A DNA stretch of 64,000 bases from DATGPD01 sp041398565 (GTDB lineage: Bacteria > Planctomycetota > UBA1135 > UBA2386): assembly GCA_041398565.1 (NCBI GenBank), contig JAWKUN010000003.1, positions 124,001 to 188,000 of the forward strand. Reading direction: 5' to 3'. Under the pieces are notes generated by a model. It was not told the DNA's origin, searched no databases, and worked only from the letters and a program-made list of their open reading frames with translations. Positions within the stretch are counted from its first letter, which is position 1. Every line of letters begins with the position of its first letter. Below, piece after piece: positions 43,049 through 50,814 of this stretch. The translations under genes and the position numbers were made by a program.

Positions 43049-43489
43049 ATGAGGCTCCGGCCCGACCCGCTCGACGAGATCGACACACGCGCCAAGTGGC
43101 GCGCCGTCGACGTGTTCACCGAGATCTACGGAATCGAGCTCACCGCGGCGGGCTTCCACGAAGCAGCCAGGATCCTCGCCGAGGTCGAGCCGAGGCGGCT
43201 CGGCCGCCTCGTGCCGGAGCTGCGCGGTGACCTGGAGACCGTGGTCCACACCGCGTTGGCCAACGCGCCGTCGGAACGCTACGACTCACCCCGCAGCCTC
43301 GGCGCCGACCTGCGGCGCTATCTGCGGCACGAGACGGTCTTGGCGCAGCCGCAGACGCTGCTGGGCATGGACGACCATCTGGTCGACGTCGCCTCGAGCC
43401 CGGATGGCAACCGGCTTGCCGCCGTCGGCGTCGACGCGCAGTTGGTCGTGTGGGACGTGACGTCGGCGCCGGGTCGTCGGGGCGGGCGG
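43049..43489 (+). pseudogene. Remnant of a kinase-WD40 gene
   Basis: This segment codes the last part of a Hanks-type kinase domain and one WD40 blade. The kinase part, RGDLETVVHTALANAPSERY then SLGADLRRYLRHETVLAQPQ, matches the C-lobe seen in the intact kinases here (RGELDWIVLKAIDRDSDRRY, ADDLRRHLAGDTV). The WD40 part is SPDGNRLAAVGVDAQLVVWD. No N-lobe, HRD or DFG is present and no start is convincing, so the gene is a fragment. It lies between the anti-sigma-like gene and the convergent minus-strand gene ending at 43523. Confidence 0.75.
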
Positions 43490-43522
43490 CCGAAGGAGCG
43501 ACTCGACCGCCCCGCGCGCGAG

Positions 43523-45133
43523 CTACTGCTGCGCGAGCCGGAAGACGAACTCCTGATCGACGGTTTCGGCTTCCGTCGCGGGCGTCAGGGTGCACTGGAT
43601 CTCCTCGCACCCGGCGGCACTGGCCGTGAGGCTCACGGTGTCGTGATCGCACCACACCTCCAGAGGGGCGTCAGGGCACCAGTTGAAGTAGCGCCGCGAC
43701 CGGCTCGAGGTGACCACCGCGACGCTGACCGGCGATCGTAGGGCCGGACTCGGCATCACGGCCGAGCATCGAATCCGAAGCGGTCGGCTGTCGAGGGCGA
43801 TGGCGGCCTCGGTGAGCGAGTTCTCGGTCACCTCCACCTGATGGTTGTTTTCGACGATCTGGCGGAAGTGCATCGACGCGGGGACGACGCGGTAGTGACC
43901 GGCCGGAACCGAGACGCTGTCGCCGCTGGCGATCGGAATGCCGGGGTCGTCCTCGCTCGCGACGAGTTTCAGCGGCACGCCGTCGATGGTCCTCTCCTTG
44001 GCGCGAAGGACCACCTTGGCCTGACCGAGCCCGGCCGTCCGTTCGGGCGTGAGAAAGACCGGGGTGAGGTCGCGGACCGGCTGCACCGTCCATTCGAGTT
44101 CCGCGAACGCGCCGTCCGCCATGCGCACCGCGAACTTGACCTTCGGCTCGCCACGAAGCGGCTGGCGCACGAAGGCGAACGAGTCGGGGTACTTCTTGCG
44201 CAAGGCCTCCGCCATTTCGATGGACCAGACGTTGACCGCCGGCGTCGCGTCGAACTCGTGTCGGTCGAAGATCCAGCGGCTGGAGACGACTTTCGCATCA
44301 CTGTCGACCGCCACCAGCATGCCCTTCAGATCGTCCATGACGATGTCGATCCTCGGTGTGGGCGCGGACACGCGGTTGCCGGTGCCGTGCGCCCCGACAG
44401 GGTACATGCCTTCGCGATAGGCGTAGATCGCCAGTTCCTGGGCCACCGGCACCGCCTCGAGGGTGGCGAGCCCGGAAGCGTCCGAACGGGCGCTCCACAC
44501 GGCGACACCTCGGTCACCGACCGCAGCCCCCGCGTTGGGCATCTCGACCCACGGGCGCACCGAGCGATCGGAGAGCATGATCGTGCAATCCGGGAGCGGG
44601 GTGCCATCGCTGGTGGTCACGCGGACGTCGATCCGTGTCGCTTCCGTGAGTTCGACGACCGTCTCCACGTCGCTCCGTACCGTCGCCGACATCGGGCGGT
44701 ATCCGTTCGCCTGCACGATCACCCGGCGGGTTCCGTCGCCGGGGTCGAGGGTCGCCAGGCCGCTGACGTCGGTCCGCGCGAGAGCGGAAGACGCGTCTCC
44801 GACGGTCACGATGTCCGCGTCGGTTCGTGCGTCTGCCGACACGAGTGCTCCGCCCACGGGTGTCCTGTCGCCCTTCCTGACGACGCGCAGGGTTGCCAGG
44901 ATCGGGCGCCGGGATGGGCTCGTGTCGGCGGGGACTTCGACGGAGAGCGGCGATGCGGGATTCGAGGAGGCGCTGTCTCTCGGTGGTGGAGCCCCCTTCG
45001 ACGCCTCCGAGGCGCGGCTGTTGACCAGCAGGAGTCCGCCGCCAACGGCAATCAAGGCGACAAGGATGGTCGCGGCAGTCTTCTGGCGAGACCCGGACAC
45101 GAGACGAGCATCGTTTGGTCGAAGGGAGCTCAT
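43523..45133 (-). CDS. One-pass membrane protein with carboxypeptidase-regulatory-like domains
   Basis: A 536-residue protein with a membrane helix at about 19-37 (TAATILVALIAVGGGLLLV) and an outer region of beta domains. The part at about 80-155 is a CarboxypepD_reg-type sandwich (LRVVRKGDRTPVGGALVSAD, RRVIVQANGYRPM). Further beta-rich segments follow (TTSDGTPLPDCTIMLSD and YAYREGMYPVGAHG). The architecture recalls the ectodomain of the sigma fusion at 36922, but no sigma domain is present. Its ATG is four bases after the stop of the Cys-rich secreted protein, so the two genes form an operon. The protein may be a surface scaffold or receptor. No enzymatic motif. Confidence 0.78.
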   Translation of the reverse strand: MSSLRPNDARLVSGSRQKTAATILVALIAVGGGLLLVNSRASEASKGAPPPRDSASSNPASPLSVEVPADTSPSRRPILATLRVVRKGDRTPVGGALVSADARTDADIVTVGDASSALARTDVSGLATLDPGDGTRRVIVQANGYRPMSATVRSDVETVVELTEATRIDVRVTTSDGTPLPDCTIMLSDRSVRPWVEMPNAGAAVGDRGVAVWSARSDASGLATLEAVPVAQELAIYAYREGMYPVGAHGTGNRVSAPTPRIDIVMDDLKGMLVAVDSDAKVVSSRWIFDRHEFDATPAVNVWSIEMAEALRKKYPDSFAFVRQPLRGEPKVKFAVRMADGAFAELEWTVQPVRDLTPVFLTPERTAGLGQAKVVLRAKERTIDGVPLKLVASEDDPGIPIASGDSVSVPAGHYRVVPASMHFRQIVENNHQVEVTENSLTEAAIALDSRPLRIRCSAVMPSPALRSPVSVAVVTSSRSRRYFNWCPDAPLEVWCDHDTVSLTASAAGCEEIQCTLTPATEAETVDQEFVFRLAQQ

Positions 45134-45137
45134 GGGA

Positions 45138-45551
45138 TCAGCACTTGCAGAAGTAGAACTTCACGCCATTGCCTTGCGGACCTGCCGCTCGGCATGCCCC
45201 ACGGCACGTACCGTTGAAGCACTCGACGCTGTCGACGGTGCCGTCGTCGCGAATGGCGATGTGCGCTTTGCACACCGGATTGTTGTTCGGGCAGTTGCAG
45301 AACAGCTCGCCACAGATGCGGCATTCCTCGGCCTGGCAGTCCGTCGGCTGGCAGGAGAACGTGGGGCATCCGGCCCAGAACATGTAGCCGTCCCACGCCA
45401 CGCCCATCGCCGAACACTGCGATTGAGCGGGAGCCGGAGCGGCCGGTGCGGCCGCGGTCGTGACGATTGCAGCATCCGCGTCGGCGCGCGCGCCGAACGA
45501 GAAGAAGACGACGCAGCTCAGTAGAGCGATCAGCTTTCCGATTCTTGACAT
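45138..45551 (-). CDS. Secreted Cys-rich protein
   Basis: A 137-residue protein starting at ATG 45551 with AAGGA at good distance. Residues 1-24 (MSRIGKLIALLSCVVFFSFG) form the signal peptide; an Ala/Pro-rich linker leads to a domain with 14 Cys (46, 62, 67, 72, 77, 80, 85, 87, 94, 111, 116, 120, 135, 137). The even number suggests seven disulfides or bound metal. The segment CQPTDCQAEECRICGELFCN with CNC later is unlike any family I can name. A four-base gap separates it from the membrane protein gene. An extracellular disulfide-rich effector or metal binder is a guess. Confidence 0.75.
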   Translation of the reverse strand: MSRIGKLIALLSCVVFFSFGARADADAAIVTTAAAPAAPAPAQSQCSAMGVAWDGYMFWAGCPTFSCQPTDCQAEECRICGELFCNCPNNNPVCKAHIAIRDDGTVDSVECFNGTCRGACRAAGPQGNGVKFYFCKC

Positions 45552-45891
45552 GTCCCGATCCTTCGGGGTTGGACTGTCACTCCGCCGCGGAGTTGCGACG
45601 GACGTGCAGGCCAAGTCGGATCTAGAGATGTCTGTGAGAGGGGTCAAGCTGCGCAAGGCGCCAAACGGCCCGGGGCTTTTCCTGCAACTTCCGCGCTGGT
45701 TGAGGAACTCACGAGCTTCTCGGAGCCGCAGGCGGACGACAGGTGGCGCCGCTCATCGCACAGCCTTGCAGCGGGTCGAGCTCGAGGCCTCTCCGCGTTG
45801 CCGGGATTGGCGGTTGACTGGGCGCGGCTATAGTGCTGCAACCATCGCGCGCTCGAAGGTGGCGGCATGTTGTTCTCGACTGATTCCTGGA
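45552..45891. other. Divergent 340-base gap, no gene seen
   Basis: Lies between the Cys-rich protein (minus) and the lipoprotein propeller gene (plus), so it should carry both promoters. TTGACT at 45812-45817 and TATAGT nearby are only nine bases apart, too close for a sigma70 promoter. No hairpin or gene stands out. Confidence 0.4.
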
Positions 45892-47784
45892 ATGAGTGAG
45901 TCTCGTCACACCCTGGCGTCCTGTCTGCATGTCCTCGTTTCGGCTTCGGCGCTCGTCGTGCTCGCCGGCTGTGGCGGCGGTGGTGGTGGCGGCGGTGTGG
46001 GAGGCGTCGCCAACTTCCCGCCGAGTCTCACGATCACCGAGCCCGCGGTCGACACTACCGTCAGCCGCGGCGCGACCGTGACCCTGGGTTACACCGACGA
46101 CGATCCCGACGACGACGCAACGACTCGCCTCTTCCTCGATGCCGACGGCGACCTCGCGACGACCGGCGACCAGTACCCGATCAATGGCGCGCGCGTCGAG
46201 CAGAACGGAGCGCCACAGAGCCTGACGCACGAGCTGGCGGGCGTGCCGGCGGGCGACTACGCGGTGATCGGAGTCATCACCGACTCCACGAACATGCCCG
46301 TTCAGGTGAGAGGTCCGGGCAGGCTGATCGTGGCCAACGTCGCGTGGGCCACGCAGTCGGTGGGCGGGTCTTGCCGCAGTTCGGCGATCAAGGCCCTCGC
46401 GGACGGCTCCACTGTCGTGGTGGGTGACTTCGAGGGCACTGCGTTGTTCGGAGTCGGAGCCCGAGCCACCACCCTCGGGGCTTGGGGTGGACGCGATGTG
46501 TTCGTTGCCCGCTACTCTGCGAGCGGGTCACTCGCGTGGGTCAAGCAGGCCGGAGACCTGGCCGAAGACACCGCGACCGGCGTGGGGGCCCTCGCCGACG
46601 GCTCGACACTCGTGTTCGGGACCTTCGTGCGCACGGCGACCTTCGGATTCCTGGAGCCCAACCAGACCACGCTGCTCTCTGGCCAGTTGGGTGGCGAGCG
46701 CTTGTTCCTCGCTCGCTATCAGCCGGATGGCTCGCTCGCCTGGGCCAAGGCGGTGGGTGGTACGGCGGCCGCCTGGGCGCGACAGTGGGGGAACAGGATC
46801 GCGGTCGTCGCTGATGGCTCGAGCATCGTGACCGGATTCTTCATTGGCACGATGACGTTCGGACAGGGGGAGGCGAACGAGACCTTGCTCGACAACCCGT
46901 ACGGCGGCAACCCTCAGCTCTTCGTTGCGCGCCATGCGCCGGACGGCTCGTTCGTGTGGGTCAGGCAGGTGGGGACCGCACTTCTCTCGAGCTTTGGTTA
47001 CTCGATCGCCGCCTTTCCCGACGGTTCGAGCGTGGTCACCGGTCGCTTCTACAAGACGGTGACGTTCGGAAGGGGTGAGCCGAACGAGACGACCTTCGAG
47101 GTGGGGCCTTCCTACTGGGGCTTCATCGCGCGCTACGCGCCGGACGGTTCGGTCGCGTGGGCCAAGATGATGGGCGGGCCTTCCCCGCTGTCGAGCGCGG
47201 TCGCTACCTTCGCAGACGGTTCGAGCATCGTGACCGGTCACTTCCTGGGTGTCGGCAGATGGGGAGTCGGCGAACCCAATGCCACTTCGCTCGCGGCGCA
47301 GGGCGAAGGTGACGTCTTCGTCGCCCGCTACGCTCCCGACGGCTCCCTGATCTGGGCCAAGCGCGCGGGCGGCGCGAGCCTGCCGCAGAACGCGACCGAT
47401 CGCGGCTATGGCGTCGTTGCCCTCGCCGACGGCTCGAGCATCGTCACCGGCGACTTTGCTCTCGCGGCGACCTTCGGGCCGGGCGAAGCGAACGAAACCA
47501 CGCTCGTCTCCGACGGGCAGGCGGGTTGGACGAATGCCTTCGTCGCCCGCTACGCATCGGACGGCTCGCTGGTGGGGGTCAGCCGCGTAGGCGGTACCTG
47601 GGGCAGCCGGGGCGTTTCGGTCGCGCCACTCGCTGACGGATCCTTCGTGTTGACGGGTGGGTTCAGCGGCTCGGCGGTCTTCGGCTTGGGCGACCCGCAC
47701 GAGATCACGCTCGAGTCGGGCAACTCGGGCGCTTACGTGCCCCGTCTGTTCGTCGCCCGTTTCAACCTCGACGGCAAGTTCTGA
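45892..47784 (+). CDS. Secreted lipoprotein with beta-propeller repeats
   Basis: A 630-residue protein with leader SASALVVLAGC and lipobox Cys27, directly followed by a poly-Gly run. A beta-sandwich domain occupies about 45-150 (SLTITEPAVDTTVSRGATVT). Then about eight propeller units of ~55 residues repeat ALADGSxIVTGxF, FVARYAPDGSLxWAKxxGG and TFGxGEANETTL. The repeats resemble the SBBP-type propeller but with a different signature. A length of ~470 residues gives one large or two stacked propellers. Outer-surface attachment through the lipid is inferred. Downstream lies a tRNA gene on the opposite strand. Confidence 0.88.
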   Translation: MSESRHTLASCLHVLVSASALVVLAGCGGGGGGGGVGGVANFPPSLTITEPAVDTTVSRGATVTLGYTDDDPDDDATTRLFLDADGDLATTGDQYPINGARVEQNGAPQSLTHELAGVPAGDYAVIGVITDSTNMPVQVRGPGRLIVANVAWATQSVGGSCRSSAIKALADGSTVVVGDFEGTALFGVGARATTLGAWGGRDVFVARYSASGSLAWVKQAGDLAEDTATGVGALADGSTLVFGTFVRTATFGFLEPNQTTLLSGQLGGERLFLARYQPDGSLAWAKAVGGTAAAWARQWGNRIAVVADGSSIVTGFFIGTMTFGQGEANETLLDNPYGGNPQLFVARHAPDGSFVWVRQVGTALLSSFGYSIAAFPDGSSVVTGRFYKTVTFGRGEPNETTFEVGPSYWGFIARYAPDGSVAWAKMMGGPSPLSSAVATFADGSSIVTGHFLGVGRWGVGEPNATSLAAQGEGDVFVARYAPDGSLIWAKRAGGASLPQNATDRGYGVVALADGSSIVTGDFALAATFGPGEANETTLVSDGQAGWTNAFVARYASDGSLVGVSRVGGTWGSRGVSVAPLADGSFVLTGGFSGSAVFGLGDPHEITLESGNSGAYVPRLFVARFNLDGKF

Positions 47785-47886
47785 CGCTCGCACCCTCGTG
47801 GCGCGGGGGAAGGGCGCGCGAGATGCCTGGTCGGTGGCGGCCGGAGCGACACCGCAGCCACAGGAGGGTCGGCATGTCGCCGGCGA

Positions 47887-47961
47887 TGGTGCGCCCCGAC
47901 GGATTCGAACCGCCGACCCTCCGCGTGTAAGGCGGACGCTCTACCGCTGAGCTAGGGGCGC
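47887..47961 (-). tRNA. tRNA-Val (anticodon UAC)
   Basis: On the minus strand the acceptor GCGCCCC pairs with GGGGCGC; D-arm TAGCTCAGCGGTAGAGC, anticodon loop CTTACAC with UAC in the middle, and T-arm GGTTCGAATCC are standard. A73 and an encoded CCA complete the 3' end. UAC reads valine GTA/GTG codons. Confidence 0.97.
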
Positions 47962-48051
47962 GCGCGCCGGGCGCGGGGCGGAAGCGTAGGCGGGGGCGTG
48001 GATCGGTGCCAGCGCGGCGGTTGGGCGTGCGCGCCGCGGGCTCGAAGCGAC

Positions 48052-48546
48052 TCAGCCCGGGTCGCGGTCGGCGGCGCCCTCGGCGTCGGGGTGGGCGCGC
48101 GCCACGTCGCGCAGGTCGCGCTCCAGTTGGTCGAGCTCTTTCTCGTCGAGGTCGTCGATGTCGACGAACAGGTTGCGGGCGCCGCGGGTGGCGAGGATGA
48201 GCTCGTCGAGCTTCAGGCGCAGGGCCTCGGTGTCGCGGTTTTGCGTGTTCTGGATGAGGAACACCATGAGGAAGGTGACGATCGTGGTGCCGGTGTTGAT
48301 CACCAGCTGCCAGGTATCGGAGTAGGCGAACACCGGGCCGAGCGTGCCCCACACCACGACGATCAGGATCGCCAGGCAGAAGGCCCACGGCCTGCCCATG
48401 GCCGTGGAGGTGGCTCGGGCGACTCGACGGAACGGGCCGATCGTGCCGGTGCCGAGGGCGCGCCGGCGGGCTCGGTGGAGATGGGCGCGGTGGATGCGTT
48501 CGAGGCGGGACCGGGGTGGAGGATCGTTCCGAGTCGAGGTCGTCAT
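48052..48546 (-). CDS. Low-affinity iron permease family membrane protein
   Basis: A 164-residue protein with two close hydrophobic segments at about 55-75 (AFCLAILIVVVWGTLGPVFA) and 82-105 (LVINTGTTIVTFLMVFLIQN), the second matching the family signature that runs into QNTQNRDTEALRLKLDELIL. The tail is rich in Asp/Glu (DIDDLDEKELDQLERD). Members of this family are annotated as low-affinity iron permeases from yeast Fet4, but the bacterial proteins are small and their transport role is not proved. Starts at ATG 48546. It lies just beyond the tRNA. Confidence 0.8.
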   Translation of the reverse strand: MTTSTRNDPPPRSRLERIHRAHLHRARRRALGTGTIGPFRRVARATSTAMGRPWAFCLAILIVVVWGTLGPVFAYSDTWQLVINTGTTIVTFLMVFLIQNTQNRDTEALRLKLDELILATRGARNLFVDIDDLDEKELDQLERDLRDVARAHPDAEGAADRDPG

Positions 48547-48777
48547 GTCGATGCCGGTAGGGGAGGGCGCGCCGCGAAGTATGCGAGTCGTTGCGCCGGG
48601 GCACGGCGACATCTGCTGGCTCTCGCGCCCGCGGCTCGCCGAACCCGTTGTCGACGGACGAGGCGCACGTGCCCTTCTGCTCGTGCGCGCCGATTCGCTC
48701 GGCGCGACCGTGCTCCCTGGCTCGGCCTCGACACGTGTGGGTTGTCGCCACGACCTCGAGCACCCGATGATGCGTCC

Positions 48778-49269
48778 ATGATCCGCTGGGCACACCGCGC
48801 CGACGGTCCCGCCATCGTGCGCTACATCCATGAGCTGGCCGAGTACGAGCGACTCGCGCATCTCTGTCACGCCGAGCTGGCACGCCTCGACGCGCACCTG
48901 TTCGGCCCGGAGCCGGTGTGCGAGGCGCTGGTGGCCGAGCAGGACGGCGAGGTCGTCGGCTTCGCGCTGTTCTTCCTGGCTTACTCGACCTTCGAGAGCG
49001 GTCCATACCTGTGGCTGGAAGACCTGTACGTGACGCCGCGCGCCCGCGGCCATGGCCACGGCAAGGCGTTGCTGGCGACGCTCGCCGCGATCGCCCGCGC
49101 CCGCGGCCACCAGCGCGTGCAATGGAACGTGCTGGACTGGAACGCGCCCGCGATCGCCTTCTACGAGTCGCTGGGTGCGCAGATCCTGCCCGACTGGCGC
49201 ACGTGCCGGGTGGCCGGCGAGGCGATCGCAGCGCTGGCAGCCGCGGCCGAGGCGCCGCCGCGGGCGTGA
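48778..49269 (+). CDS. GNAT-family acetyltransferase
   Basis: A 163-residue protein. The fold elements of GCN5-type N-acetyltransferases are visible: opening strand IRWAHRADGPAIVRYIHELA, central YLWLEDLYVTPRARGHGHGK which holds the acetyl-CoA loop (R/QxxGxG/A-type RGHGHGK), and the late WNVLDWNAPAIAFYESLGA strand-helix. This last segment matches the spermidine/diamine acetyltransferase-like branch. Acetyl-CoA is the likely donor; the acceptor amine is unknown. ATG 48778 begins right at the conserved strand; no strong ribosome binding site precedes it. A 62-base gap leads to the methyltransferase gene. Confidence 0.88.
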   Translation: MIRWAHRADGPAIVRYIHELAEYERLAHLCHAELARLDAHLFGPEPVCEALVAEQDGEVVGFALFFLAYSTFESGPYLWLEDLYVTPRARGHGHGKALLATLAAIARARGHQRVQWNVLDWNAPAIAFYESLGAQILPDWRTCRVAGEAIAALAAAAEAPPRA

Positions 49270-49331
49270 AGGTCCGGTCCGGCCGACACCCACGCCTTTC
49301 CTTTCTGTGCGACCGACGCCAAGATCCTGGC

Positions 49332-50588
49332 GTGGCGGTGCAGCTTCAGCTCTTCGGGCAGGGGCGGACGCGGTGTCTCGACGCCGACGCTCTGCGCGCC
49401 GAGCTCGCCGGATTCCGTGCTTTCGGCACGGCGACGCAGTGCGGCGAGCTGCGCGTGGGGGAGCGGCCGGTGCCGACCTTCACCAACGAGTTCTGGACGT
49501 CGGCACAACGGGCGGCGCACCGGCTGCACGAGGTGAGCTACCGCGCCTGCTTCAAGCCGCAGCTGCCGCGCTTCTACGTCGACCGGCTGACGCAGCCCGG
49601 CGCGCTCGTGTACGACCCGTTCCTCGGCCGCGGCACCACGGTGATCGAGGCGGCGCTGGCGGGGCGCAGGGTCGCCGGCTGCGACGTCAACCCATTGTCG
49701 GGTGTCCTGTGCGGCCCGCGCCTGCAGCCGCCCGCGCTCGACGTCCTGCGGCGGCGTTTGGCGGACCTCCCGTTCGACGCGCCGGCGCCCGCCGCCGACG
49801 CGCCCCACGACCTGTCGGTCTTCTACCACCCCGACACGTTGCGCGAGCTGCTGGCGCTGCGGCGCTACCTCCTGGAGCAACCCGAACTCGATCCCGTCGA
49901 CCGCTGGATCCAAATGGTGGCGGTGAACCGGCTCACCGGCCACAGCAGCGGTTTCTTCTCCGTGTACACGTTGCCGCCCAACCAGGCCACCTCGGTGGCC
50001 GCGCAGCGCAAGATCAACGAGAAGCGACAGCAGGTTCCGCCGCGCCGAGACGTCAAGGAGATCCTGTGGCGCAAGAGCAAGCAGCTCATCGCCACGCTCA
50101 CCGACGTCGACCGCGCCCACCTGCAGGCGTGCGCGCCGCGCCTCTTGTGTCGAGACAGTGGGCACACGCCCGAACTCGCGACCGGCAGCGTCGATCTCGT
50201 GGTGACGTCGCCGCCGTTCCTCGCGGTGGTCGACTACGCCGGCGACAACTGGCTGCGCTGCTGGTTCGTCGGCGTCGACGCCGCGCGCGTGCCGATCACC
50301 ATGGCACGCACCGTCGAGGCGTGGCAGGCGGCGATGGCGCCGGTGTTCGGCGAGCTGGCGCGCGTCGTGCGTCCGGGTGGCTTCGTCGCCTTCGAGGTCG
50401 GCGAGGTGGCGCGCGGCCAGGTGCGTCTCGAAGAGGCCGTGCTGCCGGTGGCGGTCGCGGCCGGCCTGGTGCCGGTGTGCGTGCAGATCAACGCGCAGGC
50501 GTTCACCAAGACTGCCAACTGCTGGGGCGTCTCCAACAACCGCGCCGGCACCAACAGCAATCGGATCGTGGTGCTGCAGGCGCCGTGA
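49332..50588 (+). CDS. Orphan DNA methyltransferase (N4/N6 amino type)
   Basis: A 418-residue protein starting at GTG 49332 or GTG 49338. S-adenosylmethionine motif I is DPFLGRGTTVIEAALAGRR at about 95; catalytic motif IV is TSPPFLAVVDY near 295. Motif I comes before motif IV, with about 200 residues between that would hold target recognition. TSPPF is usual for N4-cytosine or N6-adenine methylation of DNA. No restriction gene, specificity subunit or repair nuclease lies beside it, so it looks solitary. A modifier of RNA cannot be excluded from sequence alone. Confidence 0.8.
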   Translation: MAVQLQLFGQGRTRCLDADALRAELAGFRAFGTATQCGELRVGERPVPTFTNEFWTSAQRAAHRLHEVSYRACFKPQLPRFYVDRLTQPGALVYDPFLGRGTTVIEAALAGRRVAGCDVNPLSGVLCGPRLQPPALDVLRRRLADLPFDAPAPAADAPHDLSVFYHPDTLRELLALRRYLLEQPELDPVDRWIQMVAVNRLTGHSSGFFSVYTLPPNQATSVAAQRKINEKRQQVPPRRDVKEILWRKSKQLIATLTDVDRAHLQACAPRLLCRDSGHTPELATGSVDLVVTSPPFLAVVDYAGDNWLRCWFVGVDAARVPITMARTVEAWQAAMAPVFGELARVVRPGGFVAFEVGEVARGQVRLEEAVLPVAVAAGLVPVCVQINAQAFTKTANCWGVSNNRAGTNSNRIVVLQAP

Positions 50589-50814
50589 GCACGGGTTTCG
50601 ACGGCACCGGGCCGCCGGACTCGCCGCGCGGTAGGCTCGAGCGTCCCCGCGGTGACCGGGTTCTGGACGCGACGCGTCCGCCATCGCGACAGCGGCGTCG
50701 CCCTGCGTCGGTGCCGCGGTCCCTGCGGCGAGGCGGGCGCGGCACCGCTCCTCGAGACCAGCGCCCCCTACCGGCCCACGCCGGCACGGCCTTCGCTACG
50801 ATCGCCGTCCGCCG

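Noticed and set aside
45812..45835. Sigma70 promoter TTGACT with TATAGT
   Set aside because: The boxes are only nine bases apart.
46800..47700. DNA repeats in the lipoprotein gene
   Set aside because: They are beta-propeller coding repeats of one gene, not a mobile or CRISPR repeat.
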